Shown here: positions 49,068 through 61,179 of the stretch, one piece after another
Numbering within the stretch: the stretch's first letter is position 1
Layout: each line of letters opens with the position of its first letter
Assembly (NCBI RefSeq): GCF_019925205.1
Contig: NC_083564.1
Span: 36,928,447-36,992,446 of the forward strand
From: Metopolophium dirhodum
Lineage: Eukaryota > Arthropoda > Insecta > Hemiptera > Aphididae
DNA length: 64,000 bases
Direction of reading: 5' to 3'
Translations under genes and position numbers: made by a program
The notes under the pieces: generated by a model
What the model saw: only the letters and a program-made list of their open reading frames with translations
The model's database searches: none
What the model was told of the DNA's origin: nothing

Positions 49068-50642
49068 ACCGGGATAATGAACCATGTAAATGTGGTTCAA
49101 ACATCCCAGTGCGTTATATTTCAGAACAGTTTCAGCGAGCAAATTTCTAGATTATCTTTCATCTATTCTATGATATAACGGAGGGGCGAGGGCTGTAATA
49201 AAATGGGAAATTAGCTTTCAGGAAAATTAATATAAGCTATATTTTCTAAGAACCATATTTTTCATGAACTCTATAATTCAACAAAACTTATTTAATGAAA
49301 TTATTTTTTTTTCAGAATGTTATTTATTTTTTTAAATAATACTATATTATGTTTTTTTTAACTGGTACTATATCTAATTGGGTGAGTTGTACTGTGTACA
49401 CTGGTTATGTCACTTTTGTAATAATTAATGAATATTGTAAGGTGTAGCCCATAGACCTATATTTTATAAACATAGTAGTTAGTAACCATGTAAGATGTAA
49501 CCATGCTATAATAATTTATTATTATATTATGAATCATATGAATGTAACTATAAATTATAATATTGTTTTAAACTAAATTTTTGCATTTCATTTATTCACT
49601 ATAAGGTTAATATTTCATAGCATGGATTCAAAATAGCATTTTGGATAAATTGTTTGTAATATTTTTTGTTGAAAGTTACTTCCTAATTTATTGAACTATT
49701 GTTTACTGCTATGGCCTGGTTTAGCAAAATAAGACCAACCAGATTTTGTCATAAAAATTTTAAATAACGAAACAGTGATGTAAAATACATAACAATATTC
49801 CTATCAAATATAAATGCTTATGAAATATTGATTTTTGAACTTTTATCATGACAATAAATGTTTAATAAATCATAATGATACACAAGACGTATAATATTAT
49901 ACATTTTGTTTAAAAAAAATCTAAAATAGGTAACTAAAATAAATTTATGACTTATTTATGTAAATATATTAAACTGGTATGCTTTCAGTTTTGATATTAT
50001 GATGTAGTGAAAATTTTGATAAATTCTTTTTTGTCTCACATCCCTACATTTAATACTTAAATACTTTGCTTGTATAATTTGTCAAAATTATTGTTTTTAA
50101 ATTAAAATATGTCTGAATAATCAGCAAATTTATTTTTAGGAATAGGTACCTGGAGACTGATAATTTCTTAGCATTATTATATATACATAATATGTCACTT
50201 GGACTTGGTCTTTTTGTATATTATATAACATGCATTATAATATATAGTATTTACAAAATTTACATGGACAATTAGTTTCTAATGCAAGGGAAAATTAAAA
50301 AAGAAGTTTAAAAAATGACTACCAATTACTAATAGTTTATCAGAGAACATAAAATGCTATTTTTATTCTTGAATACTTTTACAATTCTTTATATTTTTAA
50401 CAACATTATTAACTATGGAAAATATTTATATATTATTACTTATTAGGTGTTCCAAAACTAACGATTTATAAAAATGTTTAAAATCTTAATAAATTTAAAT
50501 AGTAATATAAGATATAAGTTCTAATAATAAAAGGAAAAAACTCAGTCATTCAATCTATATTACATCAATTGTAAGTACTAATTTTGTTTTCTCAAAGAGA
50601 ACTAAGTGCAAAAAAATAAGTAAAATAAAACTAATATATTTT

Positions 50643-50648
50643 TATTTG
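50643..50648 (-). terminator. Poly(A) signal of Merlin
   Basis: TTTATT on + (AATAAA on -), about 190 bases beyond the stop at 50837-50839. It is a plausible signal for the minus-strand transcript. Confidence 0.5.
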
Positions 50649-50836
50649 ATTAACATTGTTCGTTAGGTGATGAACAAAAAAATTATTTTAAAAGTATAAA
50701 TTATTAGTTTTTCCACTATTTAAGGTTGATTTTGTTCGTTTATAAATAAAAACAGAATATACGCACAATTATTTGAACATACATTTGTATTGTGTGATAG
50801 TTGTGTTGGAGATACTATAATTTTGATTTTGATTTG

Positions 50837-53800
50837 TCATAACTCCTCAAAGTATGCTACTCGAGCCTTGGTTGATCCACACTTCACCTATTTATTATTT
50901 AAAATATTAACACATAATATATAATAAAGTCAATCTTTATGTAAAAAACAAAGGTGAACATTTGCGCTAATTGTTTTTACTCGGTCTTTGTAATTAAAAA
51001 TGATAGTCATCATAATGACAATACTAAACCTTAAGTCATATGTAATTAAAAATGTAAGTCATTATAATGATAATGCAAAACCTTGAGTCTTATGTAATTT
51101 ATTACAATGAGAATACCGAAACAAGTCTTATTTTATTATTATTTATCTTATTTAATGAGACCATTTTTTTTGGTAAATTTACAAAACAAGTAAGTTAAAT
51201 TTAGATCATGAAAAAATAAATAAATAATTATATTCGTATAAAGTTAATTATTATATACAAATAAACAAGAATATCCATGATTATTTTTTTCTATTCAATC
51301 AATGTAATTAAAAATAAAAGTGACTTAATTGTCAGTAATAATTTTGTTATTAATTACACGTAATTTAGTTGATATGAAACTTTAAGAGTCAAATAGTCAA
51401 ATTTTAACATTAAAATTTAGTTAGTGAATACCTCAATTATTTACTCAGTATAAAATAATAAATAATAAAATATTTAACTAAATTTAATTAACTGATTTTT
51501 AAATACTGATCCAGGTAGAATGAAAAAATCTCAGAATATTAACTTAAAATCATAAAAAAATATTTTTATATAGTCGTAACATTATAGTTTAATTTATTAT
51601 TTGAGAATTAGCATTATTTAATATTTCAATTGTAAAACTCTATTTTTAATGACTCATATAGGACGTACAATTGTATATTATATTTTTTGAATTTTTATTT
51701 ATTCAATGAAATTGGCCCAAAGTCAGCTATAGCTGACAGACTCACCGCTGAAAAATTTGAGTGTTGGCAATAGCCGGCAGGCTCAGTGAATTTATGAACT
51801 TCACAAAACTATTTAGTATAGATTATGGCACACATATGAAACCAACCTATAAAGAGTTTTCTGTATTGAAACATTGAAATATTTATCTAAATATATTTGT
51901 GATATTTAAAATATTATTTAACTGACAGAAGCTACATATATTAGAAATCCAAATACTCCAAAAATTAAAATATAATTCCAAATACAAAGAAAAACAATAT
52001 CTTTATCTTTGAAGGTTCTTAAGGTTATTAGTTATCATTAAATTTACAAATGATTTGTCTATTTTAAACATTTGTTTTTTTTCATCTAGTAATATTTGTC
52101 AGCTCTGATGTACCTATTTATATATTTTATTCATTGATTTTCTAAAAAGGCCAAATTCAAAGAAGGAAAGCAAAAACTGTTCATAATACACGTTTATACA
52201 AGAAAATACTTAATTGCATCTAAATTCAGGGGATAAATTAATCTTAATATAGGAAACAAAAGCCTTATTAACTGAAACTAGCTGTACAATTAATATAATT
52301 TAATTTTTAGTTTGATTTCCTAGGTTCAATTCAAAATATTAATTTGTACATACATTTTTATAATACCAGAAAAATCGAGAAGTTTAAAACCAAAATAATT
52401 AAACTCACTTTTAAAAGAAATGTTAAAATTTAAAATATTTACTTTTTTTAGTGTAGAGTATTTGTTTTCTCCAAGTCGCACTTGTTCATCATGCAACATG
52501 TCCAATTCACATTGCTTTTCATCTACTTTGAGCACTTCAATTTCCGTTTTTAAGTCTCTTAATTGATCTTGAAGGTGTTTGCTCTTTTCTAAATACTGAA
52601 TTCTGTATACATATAATAATATTTAAAAACAATTATTGTCTGATTAGTGCTACAGTCTACAGTTAATATAACCTTTCTTTTTCAATTTCTAATGTTAGCT
52701 CTTCCATATCATTACCAGCAATAAAGTCATATGCTGGTAAATTATGATCTACAAGTGCTGGTGGATTAGAATGAGTAAGAGAAAGTTGTGGTGAATTAGC
52801 ATTTAATCTCAACGCATGAAGATCAGCAGGAAGGTCTAGTGCTGAACTACTTGACACTGAATACAAACTTGAAACACTCTAAATCAAAAATTAGACCAAA
52901 AATCCAAGTATATAATTTACAAAATAATAATAAGTAATAAAAGGAACCAAAAAATTAAAATATAGACAATTTTTACGTACAGTATTAACATATGCATTTC
53001 TAGAAAGAAACTCCAGTAATTTTTCTTTTGCTTGTTTTTCAGCAACGCGAGCTCTAAGCAGCTCCTCTTTGAGTGTGTTTGCTTCAGCTGCTCGTCTTTC
53101 AGATTCATCTACAAGTCGAGCAGTCAATTGTTCAGCTTCTCGTGTTTTTCGTTCAAGACTTACTTTCTCTTCTTCAGTCTATAAATAAAATATAGAAAAA
53201 AGTATATAATAAATGTCTGATACACTAATTTATTGTAAAAATAAATTATATCTATTCCATTTTTTCTAATCATACTTTAAGTGCAGTCAAACGAAATTGA
53301 GTAATTTTATGTTCAGCTTCAGTTGCTTTTTGACCTAACAACATAGCTTCTTCTTCTGCAACTCGGGACTTTTCAGCCAAGAGATCAGCGGTTTCTTCAG
53401 ATCGTCTCTGAAAAATGCATTAGTAACATTGGTGTTTTTTACTATGTTTTTGAGGTAAAATCTAAAAATACTAACTAATGCTTCATTCGCTAAACGAATT
53501 TCTTCTTGGTATTGCAACAATCGTTGTTCCATAATTGATTTTTCTTTTTCTGCAATTTCTCTAAGTTGTTTTTCACGCGCCAACTTATTACGTTCAATTT
53601 GCCGTCTAATTTATAATAATATGATAAAAATTGAAATACATTTTTGTGACTCAATATTTCAAAATAATATGGTTGTACTATCAAATAGTTACCTAGACTT
53701 TTCTTCTTTTGCCTGGGTTTTCATTTGTTGTACTTCCATTGAATCTGGTTTCCGTCTTCTCATAAAAAGATCATGATTTCCTATACAAAGGTCTAAAATC

Positions 53801-55007
53801 TAAAAATAATATACGCGATAAAAAATATTTTTCATTGAAGTTGTTTAATCTTATATTCACCAATTTATTCATTCGAACTTTGTGTGAAAAGAATACAAAA
53901 TTTGGTGATGTCTTATCAACAGGTTTAATAGTAAATTTTTTATCATCAAAACTAACATGTCTGATTTCAGACCATTGGAATGTTGTTTTCGGAGTTAATT
54001 TGTTCTCTTTTTCATAAATATTAAGTCCTAAAGATGTAACTCCTAACCACAAATCTGTATCTTTCTTGTTCTATATTGTTTAAAAAACCAAAAGGTTATA
54101 ATTAGTAAAAGCTAAAATTAGTATAGTTTTACAGATAATTTTAACTCACACTAATGGGAAAATAATTTACACCATACATATCTAAATCTTGAGCGATTTT
54201 CAAATATTCAATTTCAGCCTCATCCCTCGACATTCCTCGATGGTCAGCATACCAAACTTTAATTCGCTCTTCCCACATTTCTGCTGTCATTTGATATTGA
54301 TCAATTACTCTTTGAGGTAACAATTCTTCACTGGCCAGCATTCCTGGCTTATAAGTTCCTTCATCGTAGTCACCATACTATACAGATTCAAGTAAAAAAA
54401 TTAAATATATAACCCTTAAAATATAATTTTAAAACGTCTTCTACTTTTGCTTGCACAGCATATGACGCTAATAAAACTGAGGCTTCTGGAGGGCAATAAA
54501 TATCCATTGCTAAAATGGCACGATTGACTTGTAAAAAAAATAAGTGTTGAGTAACTTCTTGAACAAGTTCTTCAGCTACTTCTTCAGGATAAAATTTTGC
54601 AAGGAACATAAATGGCATTGTTGTTTGTTGAGGAATTCCTTGATCTTGTACTATAATATTATAATTTTTAATAATATTTTATTTAAAATCAAACCTGTAG
54701 AGGAATACCTTTTTTATCTAATTTTAACCAAGCAATAAATCCTTTAGAATCTTCATACTGCAACCCAAAATACCAGGTTTCACGTAATCCAATAGTACGG
54801 CACACCAGGTCGAAAAGATCTCGGCCAGTAGCTTTCAGCTAAACAAATATTTATAGATAGTTCAAACTATGAAACGCACTCAGGTGTTACAAATATTAAG
54901 TTTACCTCTAGATTAAATTCTAATTCAGCATCTAATGTACAGACTTTGACAGGAAAAGATTTTCCCGTCGTTTTCTTACGTTTGAAAGGCGGCATTTTTT
55001 CTTTCAT
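50837..55007 (-). CDS. Mer: Merlin (NF2 homologue), 12 exons, 619 aa
   Basis: FERM-domain tumour suppressor that works with Expanded and Kibra upstream of Hippo signalling at the cell cortex. Exons in transcript order: 54906-55007, 54709-54838, 54445-54650, 54150-54377, 53861-54070, 53693-53799, 53476-53605, 53276-53407, 52981-53178, 52673-52878, 52443-52602, 50837-50887. FERM covers about 17-316 ([67 protein letters not shown]). [15 protein letters not shown] starts the coiled coil and separates Merlin from ezrin/radixin/moesin. A Ser/Pro-rich linker follows (482-545), then the C-terminal tail ENKYSTLKK joined to [16 protein letters not shown]. The last exon has only 17 codons, behind a 1555-bp intron. 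Two start codons are possible: 55007 or 54995 (MPPFKRKK, nearer to relatives). Confidence 0.96.
50888..52442 (-). other. Last intron of Merlin
   Basis: The donor GTAAAT follows AAA AAA (52443) and the acceptor AG at 50889-50888 precedes GTGAAGTGTGG. The intron is AT-rich. It holds one palindrome, GTCAGCTATAGCTGAC near 51722-51737, and no gene. A duplicated phrase GTAATTAAAAATG.TAGTCAT occurs near 50990-51065. Confidence 0.75.
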
Positions 55008-55600
55008 CCTAAACAAACTTTAACCACACACACGATCAAATTGATTGGTGCACATTACTTACAAACAAAAAAATAAAAAACACAAATATTAAAAACTATG
55101 ACATTTTCGAAAAAATAAATAAATGTAAACACAGTAACACACTTAGGTAATAGTTAACAAATAATAGGAAGTTATTTTATTATTATTACTTATAGTTATT
55201 AGTAAAAAAGATTAAAGAATTGTGTTTTTGTTTGAGTTATCATTTTTAAAGTCTTATCAAATAATTTTGTGTATATAGCGGTAATCAAACAATCACAAGT
55301 TAAATTTTATTAAACTTGAGTAATAAATAATAATGTTATTATCACGAATTAAAATTTTAAAATTAAATTAATATTTTAATTCGTGGGTATAATAATTTAT
55401 ATTTATTTTTATATTTATTAATTTATTATAAATTATTAATACAACTTTAAAGTTTCTTAACAAAAACCTTCAAATTGTTACTCAGTGACCAGTGTTGAGT
55501 CTTCAGTGTCCACTAGTGACTACGACAATACCATATCGAAAATGCGAAATTAAATCAAACTTAATATTAAGTAATATAATATAAAAGTAAACCGTAAACT
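55008..55600. promoter_or_regulatory. Shared divergent promoter region of Merlin and TMEM134
   Basis: The two start codons are 593 bases apart and point away from each other. The interval is AT-rich without a TATA box at a sensible distance from either gene. AATTAAAATTTTAAAATTAAATTAATATTTTAATT near 55347-55382 is roughly palindromic (positions given; not a site I recognise). A splice-acceptor-like TTTGTTTAG just before the first Merlin ATG could mean a split Merlin 5' UTR. Confidence 0.5.
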
Positions 55601-56720
55601 ATGTCTTACAGTAAAAGATTCTCAATCGACGATGCTTTTGAAGATGAACCAATTGATGATATAAAAGTGTATGTGTCTAGTTTAGGAAATTCACCTTTAC
55701 AATCACCTGGACAAACCAAATTGACTAATTATGGTGGTATTGAAAATGAATCTATTTCAAGAACAAAAAAATTTGAAGATGTAAGTATTGCATATTATTC
55801 CCTCCATATTTATTTTTTATAATAATTTACATAAAAAAATCTGTATATTTCCATCTAGACATTATCTCGAGACAGCGATTCGTTGATATACAATTCAACA
55901 GCACATTCTAACCAAAAGAATTGGTGTTGGCACCATCCTCAAGTGCGAGAAAACTGGCGTGTGGTACTAGCTGCTGTAATTTTATTCATCATTGGAATTG
56001 GTAATTAATTGAATATTATGTTTTTATAAAGTATGGATAGGAATATCTTGATAGTAGGAAGCAAAATAATCCATATTTATTAGTGTTTGTATTTCTTGTC
56101 CCACTAAAGTACTTAACTGTAAAAATATCATCATATAATTGGTAAGTTACAAATAGACTTTATTTATCAACAATATTATAACAATACAATTAGTTAACAA
56201 AAGATGAAAACAACTTTTTATATCTTTTAATATGATATCTATAATTAATTTATATTTTTGTACAAATAATCATAACAATATTAATGTGTTACAAAATGTA
56301 TAATGTTACATTATAAATTCAACTGCAAATAAGAAATATCAAAGTGATATTATGTATAAATAAATAAACAGTAATATAAAGTTTTAACTATATGAATATA
56401 AAAACATATGCATACTCTTGAATTGAATAACCCCCTGACTACTCTATCAAATCCCAATAATTCAGATATTTTGATTTCATGCCTTGTTTTCAAGTATGAA
56501 GTAAACTGTCTATTACAACTAATCTATTATGATGTTCACAGTATTATTATCAGTGGCTATAATTGTGCAGTTGAGTCCGAACACAGATTATCATCCAATA
56601 GTGTTTTTCATCGCTGGCTTCATATGTTTCATACCCGGAGCATACCATGTTGTGTATATATATTTAGCCGCAAGAGGACATCCTGGTTACAGTTTTTATA
56701 GCTTATCTTTATTCAACTGA
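55601..56720 (+). CDS. TMEM134: Transmembrane protein 134 (TMEM134), 3 exons, 166 aa
   Basis: Small two-pass membrane protein of unknown molecular role. Exons 55601-55780, 55859-56000, 56542-56720; the frame closes at TGA 56718-56720. The family signature FSIDDAFE sits near residues 7-14. A soluble acidic and Ser-rich N-terminal half ends in WCWHHPQVRENWRVVLA, which leads into transmembrane segment 1 (about 98-120: VVLAAVILFIIGIG then VLLSVAII). Segment 2 is FFIAGFICFIPGAYHVVYIYLA, followed by the conserved RGHPGYSFYSL tail. Human TMEM134 has the same order (SIDDAFE, TQHPL..NRRVVLA, FFVPG...PGVYHV, KGHRGF). A poly(A) signal AATAAA follows at 56731-56736, so the 3' UTR is very short. It is divergent from Merlin. 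Confidence 0.93.
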
Positions 56721-56730
56721 TCTTGGTGAG

Positions 56731-56736
56731 AATAAA
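56731..56736 (+). terminator. Poly(A) signal of TMEM134
   Basis: AATAAA only 11 bases after the TGA, followed by a T-rich stretch. If used, the 3' UTR is about 30 bases. Confidence 0.6.
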
Positions 56737-56989
56737 GTAACAAGTTGTAAATTATATTTATTTATATGTAAAATATTGTGTAGACAATGTTACAATCAGT
56801 AGCATAATTTATTATGAATGCATTCAGAGTCCCTGAAATTTATGCTGAATTATATGAAACAGGGAAAATTTATTTTAAGGGCCTTTGAATTTAATCTAAT
56901 GTTGGGACACTAGTTTTTATGTAATAGTAGTGACTAATGAAGTATACTTTTCTTGATGTGTTATTCACACTATATATTATTAGTTATTA

Positions 56990-57998
56990 CTTTGGTTCTT
57001 AACCTTTTTAGGTTCACCACATGTTTTATTTCCTATTATATTTTGATGGAACATAACAAAAAAACTTAACTGTTTAAAAACTAAAACGTATTTTTAAAAG
57101 TTAAAATTCAATGTGATATTTAGCTTTATTTTTTTTAATGTTACAAGTATGAATAGATGACAGCGCTACTCTCATTTCTCATTCTAGTGTGTGAAACTTG
57201 TCTCTTTCTTTGGTGTTAATGTTTGAAAGTAAGGAAAACCCTATCCACAAACATATTAAATTAAAAATAGCCACATAACTATTAATGCTTTTTCTGATAA
57301 TTTTTTACACTCTTCTTTGATTGATATCCAAAATTCTTCAAGTTATATTTCTGGACATTTAAATTTAAGACTACTTTTAGCAGAAATGGATTTCATATGT
57401 ATGGTTTTGAGTAATTAATTCTGCAACATTAGAAGAAGCAATTTGTGCTTAATAGGATCCTGTAACTTTTTTCTCAAAATATTTACTTTGATTACAGACT
57501 TGTTAGTTAAAATAATTCTGATCAAGAACTAAGAAGACCATAGTTTGTACTTAGATGCTGTTTTAATTTACTTGGGAGTTGGGACCATTGAAACATTCAA
57601 GTTTTTCCCCCCACACAACACACAATGGAATCATTTAAGGGTTTGTGGTTGAATTATTTGTATATCATCGACATTATTTTCTTCAATTGAACTTTTTCAA
57701 CAACGCATTTATTTATTTTATTACTATACACTATGTTTGTCATAACAATTTTTTATGAGAAAACATTTCAACTAATTAATGATATATTTATCACCTTGGC
57801 TGTTTAGCTTAAGTTTCAATGTATGTAATAACCATTCATTACTAACAACATCATTTATGTACTGACTAGAAAATGTTTTTTTTAAATAATGATGTAGAGA
57901 ATTTTTTTCTACATTGTATGTATATAAAGATCTAGACACAACATTTACTACAATCACGGTACAATATTGTGCTGTGGAATACTGTTTGAGAACCACAA
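56990..57998. mobile_element. 1.0-kb hAT (Charlie-like) remnant
   Basis: Left CTTTGGTTCTTAACCTTTTT and right reversed TTGTGGTTCTCAAACAGT resemble the widespread hAT terminus CAGTGGTTCTCAACC. The two ends are inverted and share TGGTTCT.AA. The eight-base flanks do not match, and no transposase frame survives. It lies 270 bp after TMEM134. Confidence 0.65.
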
Positions 57999-60468
57999 TA
58001 TTAGTAGCTCAGTATAGAATTCAGTAAAATGTGATCCATAATTTATTTGTTATTTAAATTAAATGTGTCTAAAACGGAATCGCATGGAACTAAAGTAGTA
58101 AATCTGTTTTCCGGTGAAAAATAACGATACTAAATTCATAAAACATTTTTTTCCTATATAACAATAAAAGTCTTATCTCAATATTTCCATAACATTATTT
58201 ACTGCACAAATTTAAATAATGTTTGTTAATCTTTTGTAGAATAAACCTAGGTGCTACTTTTAATGTTATTACTTATTATAACATTAGGACCAAAGAAGAA
58301 TTCTATCTTTAGAATTTATATTTAAATATTTCTGTTTTATTCAAATTCCCGGATATTTTTTATTTTTTATTTTTAAGTAGATTTAGAGCGTGATAAAATA
58401 TAACACAATTCATAATTAAAATATGTTAAGTATTACTTAACTAAACTAGTAAATTAAGTTTAGGTATATAAAAAAAAAAAAAAACATAAAAGTAAGCAAT
58501 ATGATATTATCTCAAAACACCAACAATAATATGAATCTTAGCTACTTAATTATGTAATTTTAATTTCCCAATATGAAAATAAAAATCAAAATTTTACAAT
58601 AGGAAATAATATTTTACAAGTTATAATAGAAAACATTTTTATTTATAATAATCATTACTATTAATTTATTTGAATAAAAGTGAATCAAACTGAGGTTGTG
58701 ATAAACCATAGACAATTTTCTAATTTGAAATATTATATTAAAATACAAGCATTGATTTAAATTTTTGCCATCACAAAAAAATACTAAAACATTTTTTCAG
58801 TTAGGTATGAGAATATAAATTATCATAAACTAATATATTATTATAAACAAAATAAACTTTTTTTATTTTCGGCCAATAACCATTGATATCTTTACTATAA
58901 AATATAAATCAAATCATGTATTGACTAATCACCATGTAAATAATAATATACTTTTTAAAACATATTAATTGACAATTGTACTGTTTGGGACAGTAATGAA
59001 AACAATGTCAAATTATTTATTTTACTATGTGTAGTGATTTTTTATTTGTCATGTAATTAACAATAACATTTTTTAAAATTTTATTTTGTTTTATTGATCC
59101 TTTGTCTTTCTTAGTTACCTATATACATAAGTATCATATTTACTAGTATTATATCACTTCCTATTACTTATAGCCTATAGAATAAGACATAATTTTATGT
59201 TGGTATTTTTATTATACTAGTATCACTAGATTTCAAGATCTTATAATTTTAAAATATTTAAAGAAGACTAATACAATATTATTATTATTTTGTTTACAAT
59301 TGATATAATTGTTTAGTGTTTTTTTTAAAACTATTATTTGTTATTGTTTATGATTAGGGCTCAGGTGTCGTTGATTTAATTTGTACTGAATATGAGATTT
59401 TTCTGACATTATTATTTTTTTTTTATAAGTAAAAACGAAAAATGTGTAATAACAAAATTATTTATAATCATATGTTAAATTAAATTATCCTTTTCTATAT
59501 ATTTTGTATTTTAGTTTGAATTTGATAATGTTAGATGTACTAAATATAAATCAATATAATATTTAATATAAAGCTACAACCAATATTGATAAAATAGACA
59601 TAGCTTATCAAATTAATTTTTATTCGTAATTCCATAATATTATAATATTTATATTTCATTGATTACAATATTATAATTAACTGTGGATTTTATTTTCAGT
59701 AAAAAAGGTGGACAATTCACTGTATTAATAAAACTATGATCAACGTAAGTTTATGTTATCATTAGTTATTTTAAAAATCAATATTTATCTCTTACATAAA
59801 CTCATCAAATTACATAGATTTAAAAGTAAAAATAAATTAAAATATATGTTTCTAAAATGAATAAAAATAAAAAAGCTCTAATTAGATAGGTATTATTATT
59901 TATTAGCAATGTAGTAAAATTTCCCTAACTCTAATGCTGTTTAATGTGAACAATTTGTATATAATATAAAGGTTGCGTATTAATAGTGCTCTATTTAAGT
60001 TGAACAACGGAGTACCTATGTTTAATTGTGTTACCTATTAACTATTAGAAAATTAAACTAGTCTATGTCATCCCTACTTTTATTATATTTTTATTTTTTA
60101 TTTATTTTTATTGAGTAATAAATATTATTTTATATAATTTGATATTTTCTTTCTGTTTTGCTCAAAAATAATTTGTACCTTATTTATTATATTATGATAA
60201 TAATAAACGTATGACTGTAACAAAATGTCTTAATACACATAAAATCATTAAATTTATACAAGCATAGCTTTTTTCATTGGTGCTACTAGGGAGGTGTTTG
60301 CCACCTGGGGATGTTAAGCATCCTCTTATTAAAGTTAAGCTCCTCCCAGCAGGCTAATTGAATAACAACTATATATTAAGTATTAAAAGTATTATTTTAA
60401 AGGTATATTTTAAAAATTTGAAATCAATAATTAGGCAATACCTATATAATATAATAAGTACCTACCTA
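57999..60468. other. AT-rich intergenic DNA
   Basis: No gene. A 45-base island at 59700-59744 is bounded by TATTTTCAG and GTAAGT and looks like a small internal exon, but its content (stop codons then ATGATCAAC) has no link to the genes here. A weak G/C-rich phrase near 60290-60345 may be a hAT relic. Confidence 0.45.
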
Positions 60469-60570
60469 CATAGGCGTAAATAGTGTTTGAAATTTGGGGG
60501 GGGGGGGTAGCTCAGGTCTATACTTGATATTCTTATGATGCTTTTGAATTATAGTAGTAAAATCATAATA
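60469..60570. mobile_element. Partial second copy of the CATAGGCG MITE
   Basis: Starts CATAGGCGTAAATAGTGTTTG and continues through a G-run and TAGCTCAGGTCTATACTTG. It is the inverted counterpart of the right half of the MITE at 41401-41557. The other end is missing, so it is truncated. Confidence 0.85.
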
Positions 60571-60715
60571 AACTCTGCCAGTTCTTGCACTCAGTGTAGT
60601 GATAATCACACGAGCTCTTCATGTCTGGAATTCATGGGATACTTGTCACCACGATTTAAGGTATATCTTAAATTGTGCTTGTCACTGAGTGCTAGAAACT
60701 GGCAGAGTGCACGCA
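60570..60715. repeat. Inverted repeat (CTCTGCCAGTT / AACTGGCAGAG)
   Basis: AACTCTGCCAGTTCTTGCAC and CACTCAGTG at the left are inverted copies of CACTGAGTGCTAG and AAACTGGCAGAGTG at the right (about 60571-60605 against 60678-60709). It directly follows the truncated MITE and overlaps an 87-codon open frame that I do not believe. Confidence 0.8.
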
Positions 60716-60880
60716 TGAGGAACATAAAAAACCGCACTAGTTGTTCACTGATATTCCATAATAATATGAAACATAAAATAATTGCACTGGTGCAATAGGT
60801 AGTGTAGTCATGACATTTCAGAAGTACCTGATGCCCGTTTAGCTGTTTCAGATGCTCCTTAAATTGACTGCACTCTTCAT

Positions 60881-61176
60881 AGACCTATAAACAACTAATT
60901 GACAGCGCTTAGAGAGAGAGGTCAGGGCTACGATATAGAGTAAAAGAGACAAGAGGATGTGGGGGAAATACAGTATTAGTTTCATACGTCTATGATTACC
61001 CCCTTTATGTTCTTTCCACGGTCTTAGAAGATCTTCTAAGACCTTGGTTCTTTCTTTCTCTTATATGGTTTCTGTGCATTGATGGCAGGGCGGAGTGGAA
61101 TGCGCTGTCCATTAGTTTATACCACGGCTCTATTCGGCTTAGTCCGTGGCCGTGGTTTATACTTTATAGGTCTATG
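60881..61176. repeat. Inverted-ended repeat with internal 22-bp palindrome
   Basis: CATAGACCTATAAA near 60881 is the inverted copy of TTTATAGGTCTATG ending near 61176. Inside is a perfect palindrome GTCTTAGAAGATCTTCTAAGAC near 61021-61042. Possibly a small MITE; the target duplication is weak (gcact on both sides). Confidence 0.7.
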
Positions 61177-61179
61177 GCA

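Larger units (their letters stand above)
48290..50836. other. Intergenic DNA between THG1 and Merlin
   Basis: AT-rich with no coding frame. The THG1 promoter should be just right of 48290 but no clear core element is seen. A short G-rich repeat lies at 48920-49067. The Merlin 3' UTR occupies the right edge; a minus-strand AATAAA is at 50643-50648, about 190 bases after its stop. Confidence 0.5.

Noticed and set aside
51722..51737. 16-bp palindrome GTCAGCTATAGCTGAC in the last Merlin intron
   Set aside because: Short, single, with no flanking repeat; plausible by chance.
60535..60798. 87-codon + frame with several Cys and Ser
   Set aside because: Lies over the CTCTGCCAGTT inverted repeat and truncated MITE; not a conserved protein.
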